This document shows, one piece after another, positions 1-9,800 of a stretch of 45,502 bases of DNA (position 1 is its first letter; each line of letters begins with the position of its first letter). Made by a program: the position numbers and the translations under genes. The notes below the pieces were generated by a model. It did not search any database, was not told where the DNA came from, and saw nothing but the letters and a program-made list of their open reading frames with translations. Source of the stretch: Terriglobia bacterium (GTDB lineage Bacteria > Acidobacteriota > Terriglobia > UBA7540); assembly GCA_030037755.1 (NCBI GenBank), contig JASHQD010000189.1, forward strand, positions 1 to 45,502, read 5' to 3'.

Positions 1-175
1 GCATAACAAGATTGAGGGCCAGCCGGTTCAATCTGAAACTCCGGATGCCGTAGCATCGCGTCGCCGAGGAGGATAGACGGATCTCGAGTCGTGTCCGCGG
101 CTCTTAAGACCCGAAAGTGCACCGATTTCACAGGGTCCAGGAGCGAAAATGCCGTCAACGAAAAAAGGAGGTAGC
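1..175. other. 5' edge, non-coding leader of first GloVer gene
   Basis: No gene is recognised in this edge segment. It ends in a near-perfect SD (GGAGG at 167-171) just before the ATG at 176. A second, weaker SD-like AGGAG at 138-142 precedes an in-frame ATG at 149, which would add nine residues. No convincing -35/-10 pair was seen; the true promoter may lie outside the window. Confidence 0.4.
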
Positions 176-1891
176 ATGCCCAAACTATTCGCATGGAGAA
201 TGGCCTTTCTGGTTTCGGTGTTCTGTGCCTTGGCGGTGACAAAGTCGCCTGGTCAGACCTTCAGCACACTGATAACCCTGGATGGCACCAACGGGGGTAC
301 GCCGTTGGAAGCTCAACTCGTGCAAGCTACTGACGGGAAACTTTATGGAACAACGGAGTTCGCGGGCACCTGCGGCGGCAGCGAGTACGGTGGAACCGTC
401 TTCAAAATGACTGCGAGCGGAGCGATGACGGTGCTGTACAACTTCTGCGGGGGCGCCGCCGGCTACAACCCAAACGGCGGACTGGTTCAAGCCAGCAACG
501 GACTCTTTTATGGAACTAACACGTCGGGCGGCGCTTATGGAGGCGTTACCGGCACGATCTTCAAAATCACATCGCAAGGCGCCCTCACGACGTTGGTCAG
601 CTTCGACGGAGCTGACGGCCAGGACCCGATCGCGAGCTTAGTTCAGGGCACTGATGGCAATTTATACGGTACGACGGAAGGCGGGGGCGCTTATGGAGGC
701 GGGCCATACAGCAATGGAACCGTCTTCAAAATGACCCTCGCTGGTAGCCTGTCTACGCTGTATAGCTTTGACGGCTCGGACGGATCTCAGATAGGAACGA
801 TCGTCCAGGGCACTGACGGGAACTTCTACGGGACAGCCACTTCGGGCGGAACCTATGGCTCTGGAAGGGTGTTCAGAATTACACCCACCGGCGCACCAGA
901 TTTAACTCCCATTTACGATTTTTGCTCGCAACCCGGTTGCGTCGACGGTGCAAATCCTTATGGGCTCGTACTGGGCTCGGACGGCAATTTCTATGGCGCG
1001 GCCGAGGCCGGCGGAAATGCCAACGCCGGAACCATTTTCAAGATCACACCGAGCGGCGAACTTACGACGATTTACAGTTTCTGCTCTGCCTCCGGCTGTT
1101 CGGACGGCGAGTCGCCGGACGCGCCAATTCAGGGCAGCGATGGAAACTTCTATGGAGCTACGTCGGCGGGTGGAGCCTACGGTTACGGGACGGTCTTTGA
1201 GCTGACGCCTGGAGGCGCATTGACGACGCTCTACAGTTTTTGCGCCCAAGCTGGTTGCCCGGACGGAGCATATCCGGTGGATGGGCTAGTCCAGGACACG
1301 AACGGAATATTCTATGGCACAGCTGTCACGGGTGGTAGCGTCAGCTACACGTGTGCACCGGGCTTCTTCGGAGTCCCTGGCTGTGGCACGATTTTCAGCC
1401 TCTCCACGGGCCTCGTCCCATTTGTACAGCCGCGTCTGACGATGGGCAAGGTCGGCTCCAAGATCACCATACTAGGCACGAATCTGACAGGCTCAAAGGC
1501 GGTTAGTTTCAACGGAACTTCGGCGTCCTTCACGGCATCAGCCAACGAGATAACAACCACAGTCCCGTCTGGAGCGACAACCGGGGAGGTCACCGTGACC
1601 ACGGCAAAGGGCGCCACGCTCGACAGCAACGGACCCTTCTGGGTAACCCCGCAGTTCAAAAGCTTCAGCCCGACCAGTGGCCCGGTGGGCACGCCCGTAA
1701 CGATCACAGGGGTCAGCCTCACCCAGACATTGTCTGTTGAGTTCAACGGAGTGGCCGCAAGCAGTGTCACTGTGAACTCGGATACGCAAGTGACGGCAAT
1801 CGTACCGACGGGTGCCACGACGGGAAACATCACCGTTACCACCGCAGGAGGCACAGTTACGAGCGCAGCCAGCTTCAGAGTTACGAAGTGA
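176..1891 (+). CDS. Secreted GloVer-repeat protein with two IPT/TIG domains
   Basis: The 571-residue product has a signal peptide (basic KLFAWR, hydrophobic MAFLVSVFCALAV, then a likely cleavage near SPGQ), so it should be exported. The body has seven copies of a roughly 50-60-residue unit with the signature LVQGTDGNFYGTTxxGG...GTVFKIT..G.LTTLYSF, which I recognise as the GloVer tandem repeat (Gloeobacter/Verrucomicrobia/Acidobacteria). Two IPT/TIG immunoglobulin-like domains follow, at about residues 410-490 and 490-571. Seven repeats suggest a seven-bladed beta-propeller, which is inference. Several units carry paired cysteines (FCSxxGCxDG) that could form disulfides outside the cytoplasm. 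It is the first of three tandem paralogues. The start at 176 was chosen over 149 because of the GGAGG at 167-171. Function is unknown; surface binding or adhesion is possible. Confidence 0.85.
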   Translation: MPKLFAWRMAFLVSVFCALAVTKSPGQTFSTLITLDGTNGGTPLEAQLVQATDGKLYGTTEFAGTCGGSEYGGTVFKMTASGAMTVLYNFCGGAAGYNPNGGLVQASNGLFYGTNTSGGAYGGVTGTIFKITSQGALTTLVSFDGADGQDPIASLVQGTDGNLYGTTEGGGAYGGGPYSNGTVFKMTLAGSLSTLYSFDGSDGSQIGTIVQGTDGNFYGTATSGGTYGSGRVFRITPTGAPDLTPIYDFCSQPGCVDGANPYGLVLGSDGNFYGAAEAGGNANAGTIFKITPSGELTTIYSFCSASGCSDGESPDAPIQGSDGNFYGATSAGGAYGYGTVFELTPGGALTTLYSFCAQAGCPDGAYPVDGLVQDTNGIFYGTAVTGGSVSYTCAPGFFGVPGCGTIFSLSTGLVPFVQPRLTMGKVGSKITILGTNLTGSKAVSFNGTSASFTASANEITTTVPSGATTGEVTVTTAKGATLDSNGPFWVTPQFKSFSPTSGPVGTPVTITGVSLTQTLSVEFNGVAASSVTVNSDTQVTAIVPTGATTGNITVTTAGGTVTSAASFRVTK

Positions 1892-1937
1892 CCGTAGAAC
1901 CCAGGAACGCAAATCGCGCGACAGGAAAGGAGGAGAT

Positions 1938-3545
1938 ATGAACAGAATCACCTGGCGGAAAACAATCGGTCTCATGTGTCTTCTGTGGGCGGTAAGCGCA
2001 ATGACGTCGCCTGCCCAGACATTCACCACACTGGCTACTCTGAACGGGGCAAATAATGGTGCCGCTCCTTGCCCGATCAATTCACGCGGATGTCCGGAAG
2101 GCGCCCTCGTCCAGGGCACCGATGGCAACCTGTACGGCACGACCTACGCTGGCGGGACCGGCAGTTCCTGTACAGATGGATGCGGTACCGTCTTCCGCAT
2201 TACCCTGGCGGGCGTCGTCACTACCCTGCACAGCTTTGAGGGTAGCCCGGGAGACGGGGCGAATCCAACCGCCGGACTGCTCCTGGGAACGGACGGGAAC
2301 TTCTACGGCACGACGTTCGCCGGCGGGACCAATGGCTACGGCACAGCCTTCAAGATCACTCCGGGGGGAAAGTTAACCACGCTTTACAGTTTTTGTTCGC
2401 AGGGCGGTGCCGATTGCACGGACGGCCAGTTCCCTGTTGCCGGGTTGGTCCAGGCGACCAACGGTAACTTTTACGGAACAACCGAGACCGGCGGCACAGG
2501 CGGGGACGGGGCATGCAACGGCGGGGGTTCTGTGGGGTGCGGTACGGTCTTCGAACTGACGGCGCGGGGCCAGTTGACCACCATTTACAATTTTTGCTCC
2601 GAAACCTCGTGCGCTGATGACACGTTCCCGGAGGCGACACTGATCCAAGGAGCTGACGGCGACCTTTACGGAGCAACGGCCAGCGGCGGTCCGGAAGTGC
2701 CCAACTATGGGTCCATTTTCAAGGTGACCCTCGGTGGCATGCTAACCACAATCTACTCTTTCACCTGCTCCGGTTCAGACTGCCCGAAGGGGGCGAACGT
2801 TCATGGCGGCTTGGTTCAAGCTGCCGATGGAGACCTCTACGGGACAACCAGCGCGGGCGGCGCCAACGGCTCATGCCAGATTTATGTTGGCTCCTGGTAC
2901 GGCTGCGGGACGGTCTACCAGATCAATCAAAAAGGCACTCTCAAGCCGCTCTACAGCTTTTGTTCACTGAGTGGTTGCATGGACGGCGAGGCACCTTATG
3001 CGGGCTTGGTCCGAGGAACGGACGGGAACTTCTACGGGACCACGTTCAGCGGATTTGCATCGAGCAGTCCCAGCTATGGCACGGTCTTCCAGTTCACGCC
3101 AGGGACCGGTATTCTGACCACGCTTTACACCTTCTGCCAGCAAAGCGGTTGCTCGGACGGCTCCAACCCTCTCGCCGGGCTGGTTCAAGCGACAAACGGC
3201 ACCTTCTACGGGACAACATCCTCTGTATGCGGCCCGGTGATCAGCCCATGCGAAGTGGCCAGCACAACCGGAACGGTCTTCAGTATTTCAATGGGCCTCG
3301 GCCCCTTCATAAAGACCGTTCCTACTTCGGGCAAGGTGGGGAGTCCCGTCACTATCCTGGGAAATGATCTGGCGGGCTCGACGAGCGTGACTTTCAACGG
3401 CGTCGCGGCCAGCCCTTTTTCGGTCAACTCCACCGGCACCGCGATCACGACCACGGTGCCGGGCGGCGCCACAACCGGCTACGTCCAGGTGACGACGGCG
3501 AGTGGCACCGTTCTAACCAGCAACGTGAAATTCCGGGTGCCCTAA
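1938..3545 (+). CDS. Secreted GloVer-repeat protein with one IPT/TIG domain
   Basis: This 535-residue paralogue of its upstream neighbour begins with a signal peptide (MNRITWRK, hydrophobic TIGLMCLLWAVSAM, cleavage likely near SPAQ). It again has seven NFYG/NLYG repeat units, with several FCSxxGCxDG cysteine pairs, and a single C-terminal IPT/TIG domain (about residues 455-535). The ATG at 1938 is preceded by AAAGGAGGAG at 1926-1935, a strong SD. A longer in-frame reading from 1812 overlaps the previous gene and has no signal peptide at its start, so it was rejected. The gap to the previous gene is 46 bp, consistent with co-transcription. Its last 61 coding bases are almost identical to those of the next gene. 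Molecular function is unknown. Confidence 0.85.
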   Translation: MNRITWRKTIGLMCLLWAVSAMTSPAQTFTTLATLNGANNGAAPCPINSRGCPEGALVQGTDGNLYGTTYAGGTGSSCTDGCGTVFRITLAGVVTTLHSFEGSPGDGANPTAGLLLGTDGNFYGTTFAGGTNGYGTAFKITPGGKLTTLYSFCSQGGADCTDGQFPVAGLVQATNGNFYGTTETGGTGGDGACNGGGSVGCGTVFELTARGQLTTIYNFCSETSCADDTFPEATLIQGADGDLYGATASGGPEVPNYGSIFKVTLGGMLTTIYSFTCSGSDCPKGANVHGGLVQAADGDLYGTTSAGGANGSCQIYVGSWYGCGTVYQINQKGTLKPLYSFCSLSGCMDGEAPYAGLVRGTDGNFYGTTFSGFASSSPSYGTVFQFTPGTGILTTLYTFCQQSGCSDGSNPLAGLVQATNGTFYGTTSSVCGPVISPCEVASTTGTVFSISMGLGPFIKTVPTSGKVGSPVTILGNDLAGSTSVTFNGVAASPFSVNSTGTAITTTVPGGATTGYVQVTTASGTVLTSNVKFRVP

Positions 3546-3657
3546 CATCAGCTCGCCATGAACAAGCAGCGCGGACCTCGATTTTCGGGGCCCGCGGCGC
3601 TATTATGTTGGCAAAACGGATTAAGAAGCGAAAATCGCGAGAGCGAGAGGAGGTTGT

Positions 3658-5133
3658 GTGCTGAAGCTCGTCTTGTGGAGAAGGGTTCTTCTCCTGTGCG
3701 TTTTGTGCGCGCCGTGGTCCGCTGCCGCGCCCGCGCAGACTTTCAAAAGTCTTCTCAGTTTCGACGGGTCGAACGGTGCCAATCCCTATACGATGTCTCT
3801 CGTTCAGGGCACCGACGGGAACTTCTACGGGACAACCGAGACAGGCGGCGCTAACGACAACTGTGCCAGTGGCTGTGGCACGGTCTTCAAAATCACCGCG
3901 GCGGGCGCGCTGGTAACTCTCCACAGCTTCGACGGCGCGGACGGAGAATACCCCACCGCAGGCCTGGTCCTGGGTACCGACGGGAACTTCTACGGGACAA
4001 CCTCCGCAGGCGGGGCTAACAACAGCTGCTTCGATGGCTGCGGCACGATCTTCAGAATCACCCCGGGAGGAACGCTGACGACGCTTTACAGCTTTTGCGC
4101 TCAGACGAAGTGCGCCGATGGTTACAGCCCTCTCGGAGGACTGATCCAGGCGACCGACGGCAATCTCTACGGGACAACCGTATATGGAGGGGCCAACAAC
4201 CCCGGCACGATCTTCAAAATCACGCTGGCCGGCGCGCTAACCACGCTTTACAGCTTCTGCGGCCAGACGAACTGTAGTGACGGCGCCGACCCGTACGCCG
4301 GACTGGTGCAAGGCTCCGACGGGAACTTCTACGGGACAACCTCCGCAGGCGGGAACTACGTCAGCTACTGCGGCAGCACAGGTTGCGGCACGGTCTTTAA
4401 GATCACCCCACAGGGCACATTCACCACGATTTATAGATTCTGCGCACAAACCAACTGTGCTGACGGTGAAATCCCTTACGCGGGACTGGTACAAGCCAGG
4501 AGCGGCAACTTCTACGGAACGACTTTTCACGGTGGAAACACATCCGACACGGGCACGGTCTTCGAAATCAGCTCTACCGGCACGCTGACAACGCTTTACA
4601 GCTTTTGCACACTAGCCGGGTGTCTCGACGGGGCACGCCCTTATGCAGGGCTGGTTCAAGCTACGGACCAGAACTTCTACGGGACAACCTATGAAGACGG
4701 GGCCAACGGCTGGGGCACGGCCTATAAAATCACTGCATCGGACACTCTGACAACGCTGCACAGCTTCGATGGCACCGACGGCCAATATCTTATCGGCGGC
4801 CTCGTGCAAGCCACTGCCGGGAGCTTTTACGGAACAACTTACCAAGGCGGGAGCAGCAGCGACGGCACTGTCTTCAATCTTTCTGTTGGGCTTCGACCCT
4901 TCGTGGTAACGGTGCCCACCTCGGGCAAGACCGGAACCAAGGTCACCATCCTGGGAAACGATCTCAAGGGCGCCACCAGCGTTACCTTCGACGGCGTGAC
5001 GGCCACGATCACGTTCGATTCGGGCTCGGAAATTCAGACCACCGTTCCGGCCGGCGCGACCACCGGCAACGTCCAGGTGACGACGGCGAGTGGCACTGTT
5101 CTAACCAGCAACGTGAAATTCCGGGTGCCATAG
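3658..5133 (+). CDS. Secreted GloVer-repeat protein with one IPT/TIG domain
   Basis: The third paralogue (491 residues) starts at a GTG with a strong SD (AGGAGG at 3648-3653). The signal peptide is MLKLVLWRR followed by hydrophobic VLLLCVLCAPWSAAA, with cleavage likely at APAQ. Seven repeat units are present, several with identical DNA (GACGGGAACTTCTACGGGAC recurs), which points to recent homogenisation inside the gene. One IPT/TIG domain ends the protein. Cysteine pairs such as FCAQTKCADG recur at blade boundaries. The gap from the previous gene is 112 bp, so it may have its own promoter, though none was identified. The role is unknown; all three are probably exported to the periplasm or cell surface. 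Confidence 0.85.
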   Translation: MLKLVLWRRVLLLCVLCAPWSAAAPAQTFKSLLSFDGSNGANPYTMSLVQGTDGNFYGTTETGGANDNCASGCGTVFKITAAGALVTLHSFDGADGEYPTAGLVLGTDGNFYGTTSAGGANNSCFDGCGTIFRITPGGTLTTLYSFCAQTKCADGYSPLGGLIQATDGNLYGTTVYGGANNPGTIFKITLAGALTTLYSFCGQTNCSDGADPYAGLVQGSDGNFYGTTSAGGNYVSYCGSTGCGTVFKITPQGTFTTIYRFCAQTNCADGEIPYAGLVQARSGNFYGTTFHGGNTSDTGTVFEISSTGTLTTLYSFCTLAGCLDGARPYAGLVQATDQNFYGTTYEDGANGWGTAYKITASDTLTTLHSFDGTDGQYLIGGLVQATAGSFYGTTYQGGSSSDGTVFNLSVGLRPFVVTVPTSGKTGTKVTILGNDLKGATSVTFDGVTATITFDSGSEIQTTVPAGATTGNVQVTTASGTVLTSNVKFRVP

Positions 5134-5302
5134 CATTCAACGCGACTCTGCCGGCAGCGGCTCTCCGGTCTCCGCCGGTGGCACGCCGGATTGCCGGAGC
5201 CACTCGGAGCCTCTGTGGTCGCAGTGGCGGAATCACGGTTGAGGATTACCGGGTACAGTGAGATGCTTGGCTATCGAACCCAGTGAGATCGGGAGAGGCC
5301 CG

Positions 5303-5647
5303 ATGCCCGAGTGCATTTTCTGCAAAATCATCCGCCGCGAAATGCCCGGCAAGATCGTCTACGAGGACGAGACCGTGATCGCCATCGAGGACATCCATCC
5401 ACAGGCGCCGGTGCACCTGCTGGTGCTGCCGAAGGCGCACATCGAGACGCTGGGCGCGATGGGGTCCGAAGACGAGGGCCTGATCGGCAAGCTCTTCAGC
5501 GTGGCCGCGCGCCTGGCACGCGAGCGCGGCGTTGAATCGCGGGGGTATCGCACGGTGATCAACAACGGCACGGGCGCCGGCCAGTCCGTCTTCCACCTCC
5601 ACCTGCACGTGCTGGGCGGCCGGGTGTTTCACTGGCCGCCCGGATAA
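5303..5647 (+). CDS. HIT-family (histidine triad) nucleotide-binding hydrolase
   Basis: The 114-residue product matches the HIT family in length and motifs: N-terminal CIFCKIIRREMPGKIVYED, central DIHPQAPVHLLVLPKAHI, and the C-terminal triad HLHLHV followed by LGGR. The middle histidine of the triad is the nucleophile in Hint-type phosphoramidases, which hydrolyse AMP-linked nucleotides in the cytoplasm. CxxC-like cysteines at residues 4 and 7 are a common metal-site remnant in bacterial Hint proteins. ATG 5303 is chosen because GGGAGAGG at 5291-5298 lies just upstream and the family normally begins here. It stands alone between the GloVer cluster and a minus-strand gene. The exact physiological substrate is unknown. 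Confidence 0.93.
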   Translation: MPECIFCKIIRREMPGKIVYEDETVIAIEDIHPQAPVHLLVLPKAHIETLGAMGSEDEGLIGKLFSVAARLARERGVESRGYRTVINNGTGAGQSVFHLHLHVLGGRVFHWPPG

Positions 5648-5971
5648 CCGAAGCTGGTGTCAAAACCAGTCGCGTGGCTTTATTCCCAGCGGTTTCGGAA
5701 TCTGACGGGCCGCAAGCTGCGACCGAGCCTAGCGAGCGATACGTCAGTTCACTAGCCCTGGGGCCAAAGACCTTGAATTTTTGCGCCTCAAGCGAGGTCT
5801 CTGCTTCGTCCCGGAATTGTTGACGAAGTTTCAATCACTTAGCGGCTATTTTCCGGATATCATCTGACTCATTCTAAATGACTTATGGGTTTCGGTGGGT
5901 TTGCCTCGGAACCCAAGTTTGGTGGAAGTCATTGATTTATATTCCGCGCGGTTCTCGGCTCCCGGCGCGGC
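5648..5971. other. Intergenic gap between convergent genes
   Basis: This 324-bp gap separates the stop of the HIT gene from the stop of the minus-strand methyltransferase. I see no open frame with a start and family resemblance, no strong terminator hairpin with a T-run, and no repeat of the families found elsewhere. It is slightly richer in A/T than its surroundings. Confidence 0.4.
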
Positions 5972-6823
5972 TTAGTCCGGCTTGCGCGCCCAGGCGGCGA
6001 TGAGCGAGGGGAATACGACCACGCCGCCGCTTGCCACCACCTCGTCGCGGATCCGCCGCTCGAGCGTGTCGAGATCCATTTCCCGCGCCAGCGTCTGGCC
6101 GGGCTCGCCCATGGAATCGAGCAGCGCCGCCGTGAAGCCCGCGGCCACGCCGTAGCCTTCGAAGTGCGGGCCGCCGCCGATGCGCGCGTCGAGACGCATC
6201 TCGGGCGCCGGCAGTCCCGCCCCCACGAAGTACTCGTACAGCCGCAGGCCGATCGAGGTGTCGCCGCCGGCCGCTTCGATGGTGTTCACGATCCAGCGGT
6301 CGTTACTCCGGAAGATCGGTAATTCGTACAGCGAGCGGACGCCCGTGCAGTCGGGCTCCTGAAACATCAGCAGGCCGCCGGCCGCGAGCGTGCCCGCGAG
6401 TTTCTGCAGCGTGCTGACGGGATCGGGGTAGTAGATCAGGATGAATCGTCCCACGACGGCGTCAAATCGCTCGCCGAAGTCCATCTCGGCAGGATCTCCT
6501 TCGAGGAACGCCACGTTGGGCAGCCGTGCGGCACGTTGCCGCGCCACATCGAGCACCGCGGGCATGCGATCCACTCCGGTCACGCTGCCCTCGGGTCCGA
6601 CGATCTGCGCCGCCAGCAGGGCCACCGCGCCCGTGCCCGTGCCGACGTCCAGCACGCGCATGCCGCGCTTCAATCCGGCTTCGTGCAGCGCCTGCCGGGT
6701 GAAACTCTCATAAAGGTGAGCCTGCCGCTCGAGCCAGCGGAAGGCAAGCTCCGAAGTCAAAGGATACGTCGTCGCGCCTCGGCCTGTAGCCACAGTGGTC
6801 GTCCTCTCTTTCTTTTCATGCAT
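5972..6823 (-). CDS. Class I SAM-dependent methyltransferase
   Basis: The 283-residue protein carries the SAM-binding motif I VLDVGTGTGAVALLAA, followed by an acidic motif II end (VTGVDRM) and a later FDAVVGRFILIYYPDP segment, as in UbiE/Methyltransf_25-type enzymes. The substrate cannot be told from sequence. The start at 6823 (MHEKKERTTTV) is preferred because the longer frame from 6889 would run back over the 3' end of the upstream receptor gene. A GTG at 6793 preceded by GAGAGG is an alternative. It lies 16 bp downstream of the TonB-dependent receptor gene on the same strand, so the two may be co-transcribed. Confidence 0.85.
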   Translation of the reverse strand: MHEKKERTTTVATGRGATTYPLTSELAFRWLERQAHLYESFTRQALHEAGLKRGMRVLDVGTGTGAVALLAAQIVGPEGSVTGVDRMPAVLDVARQRAARLPNVAFLEGDPAEMDFGERFDAVVGRFILIYYPDPVSTLQKLAGTLAAGGLLMFQEPDCTGVRSLYELPIFRSNDRWIVNTIEAAGGDTSIGLRLYEYFVGAGLPAPEMRLDARIGGGPHFEGYGVAAGFTAALLDSMGEPGQTLAREMDLDTLERRIRDEVVASGGVVVFPSLIAAWARKPD

Positions 6824-6839
6824 CCCCCACAGCGCTACT

Positions 6840-9800
6840 TCAAAACTGCAACTTGGCCGCGAGCTGGATTTCGCGGGCATTGAAGACATCGCGCGGGCTG
6901 AAGAGCAGCACCGGCAGGGTGAATCCTTGCGCTGTCGGTTGCGGCACCGCGTTCGGGCACGCCAGTATGTCTCCGCCGCCGCAGACGGTGTTGAGGTCCT
7001 TGATGTTGGTCCGGTTGAACGCGTTGAAGGCGTCGGCTGTCAAGTGCAGGCTGGCGCGCTCCCTGATCTTGAACGTGCGGCCGACTCGCAGATCGACGTC
7101 GCCGAACCACGGCCCGATGTAGGTGTTCCGGCCCAGGGGACAGCCGTTGGGGCAGCCCGGCGATCCGGCCGGGACTCCCGGACGATCGTTGAGCGGATTG
7201 CCGTCGTTGTTCAGATCGTCGCCGGCATAGATCGTGTAAGGCGCCCCGCTTTGGACCGTAACCAGCGCGTCAAATTGCGCGCCGCGCAAGACACGAACGC
7301 TGTCCGGCGCGGTGCTCATGAAGCTCGCCACGAACCGGTGCCGCAGGTCCTGGCGCGAGAGCGACTTTTCCAGGCTAAGGCTCGTTTGAGGGAAATCGCC
7401 CAGATTGCTGATCGAGTCCACATTGGACATGGTCTTGGAATACGTGTAGCTGCCGTCGAATCCGAGGTGCCCTCGCATTCGCTTCCGCGCTTCCAGGGTT
7501 CCGCCGTTGTAATCGGAGAATCCTCCGTTGTAGCTGGCAAAGAAATCGCCGAGCGCGGGGTAGCGCAAGGCAGACGAATCGATCGGCGTCCCGTCGGGCT
7601 CGAAGTTGCCCGAGGGCGGAGCATTGAGATTGGGCGTGATCGCCAGGAGATTGGGCGCCCACACGAAGAGATATCCCGCGCTCACAACCACGTCTTTCGG
7701 AAATTGATGGCTGATCTGCAGCGTCGCGTGATAAGCGTAGGGATTCTGCTCGGCGCCGGCCTTGCCGACCGAGAGATCCGACGAGCAAGTCGGCGGCGTC
7801 GCGGTCAGGCATGACGGCTGCGGAACAGCTCCCGTCTCGAGCAGGCTCAGCCCGGCGGCTGTGGGCGCGCCGAATCCCTGCGCCGGCGTTATCGTGCCCT
7901 GGTAGAACACGCCGGGCACCGGCGCGATCCCGGGAAACAGCGTACTCGCGCCCGGCAAGTTGCCGCGGCTGATGAACTGGGCGACGTTGAAGACCTGTCC
8001 GACGCTGCCCGCGAGCCGGTCGGTGAAGATGCCGAATCCGGCGCGCACCACAGTGGAGAGGCTCGGCGCGTAGGCAAGCCCGATCCGCGGCTGGAAGTTG
8101 GTGAGATCGGTCGCCGTCTGAAAGGGATACGGGTAGGTTTCGAAATCCCAGCGCATTCCGTAATCGACCGAAAACTTGGGCGTGGCCCTCCAGTGGTCCT
8201 GACCGAAGAATCCGTAAGCGCTGTAAGGGAAATGAAAACGGGTCGCGTTCTGCCATGCGGACGGAACGGCCGAATTCCAGGAAGTCGAGTAGTTGGGCTG
8301 CGAGGTCGCGCCCGTCAGGAAAGGCCACCAGAAAACCACCGGCCCGTTCGCCGGGCTGTTGGAGTTCGGGCCGAAGCTGAGCAAGGCGCTCAAGGCGGGG
8401 AAAATGAGGCGCGCCGGGAAGAACAGGTCCCAGGTGCTGTCGTCGATCAGGTGATTGAAATCGCCGCCGATCTTGATAGCGTGCCCGCCCCACTGGTAGC
8501 CGAAGCTGTCGGACGCCTGGATTCTGCTCTCGCGGTAGAAATCAAAATCGCTGTACGTCTTGCCGAGCAGCAGGAGATCGGATATTTCAAACGCGGGCTC
8601 GTCCGTGATGGGAGCGTATCCGAAGCTGCGCCGCGCCCACTGGAACCGGGCTTCGTTCACCGCGCGTGGAGAGAGGACGGCCGTCTCGTCCACCGCCAGG
8701 GCCTGATCCCACACGGTCACGTTCCGCGCCGACGACGACATCACCGAATCGCGGCCGCCGCCGCCCGGGAAATTGTCGTCGCCGGCGGACGTCAGGCTAT
8801 AACGCGCCGATAGCCGCTGCTTGCTGCCCAGGGATTGGTCGATCTTCGCGAGGCCCTGGTCGTAGTTGGCGGTCCGGACCTGATTCAGCGTCTCGGGCAT
8901 CATTCCCGGAAACTGGCTGAGGACGCCGTTTATGGCATTGACTAAGGAGGGCGTGAGGAACTGGGCGAAGTTGTTGGATTCTTCGTGGCGTTGGCCTTCA
9001 TAGCTGAGGAAGTAGAAGGTCTGGTCCTTCTTCAGCGGCCCGCCGAGCGTGGCGCCGAATTGATTGTGGCGCAACACGTAGTTGTCGGGCTGATCCAGAA
9101 TCGGCACCGCGTCGAGAGCATTGTTGATTCCGAAATAATAGAGCGATCCGTGAGGCTGATTGGTGCCGGACTTGGTCACGATGTTGACGAATCCGCCGAG
9201 ACCGGGTCCGTATTCGGCGAGATACGAGCTGTCGATCACGCGAAATTCCTGCGCAGCCTCCTGCGAGGGTGTCGCGCGCGGCAGGCCGGTGAAGGTCTGC
9301 ACGTTGTCCACGCCGTCCACCAGGATCATCGTGTTCAACTCCGACTGCCCGCAAAAGCTGAGCCGTGGCACCGCCGAAGCACCGACCCCGGCGTCCGGCT
9401 CCTTGAATGCGCCTCCGCCCCGGCTTTCCTCGCCGGGATGCACGCACGAATCGAGCTTGACGAAATCCACGAAGTTGCGACCGCGGTTCGGCACCTTGTC
9501 GATCTCGTCGCTGGGGATGACGGTCGACGTGCTGGTATCCGTTGTCGGAAGTGCCGGCTCCGCCTCTACCTCTACTTGATCGTTTGTTCCGCCGAGCACC
9601 ATGTGGAGATCCTGAGGAGTTATTCCTGCAACGCTGGGCGAGATATGGTGCACTGTGAGCGTCGCGAATTTGGATTTGTTGGCGCGTAGTTCGTACTGGT
9701 CGCCCGGCTCGATCTCGACAATGCTGTATCGCCCGTCCCCATCCGTGCTCGCAGTCCGGACGATGTTGGTATTCAGGTTTTTCAGCTCGATGGTGACTCC

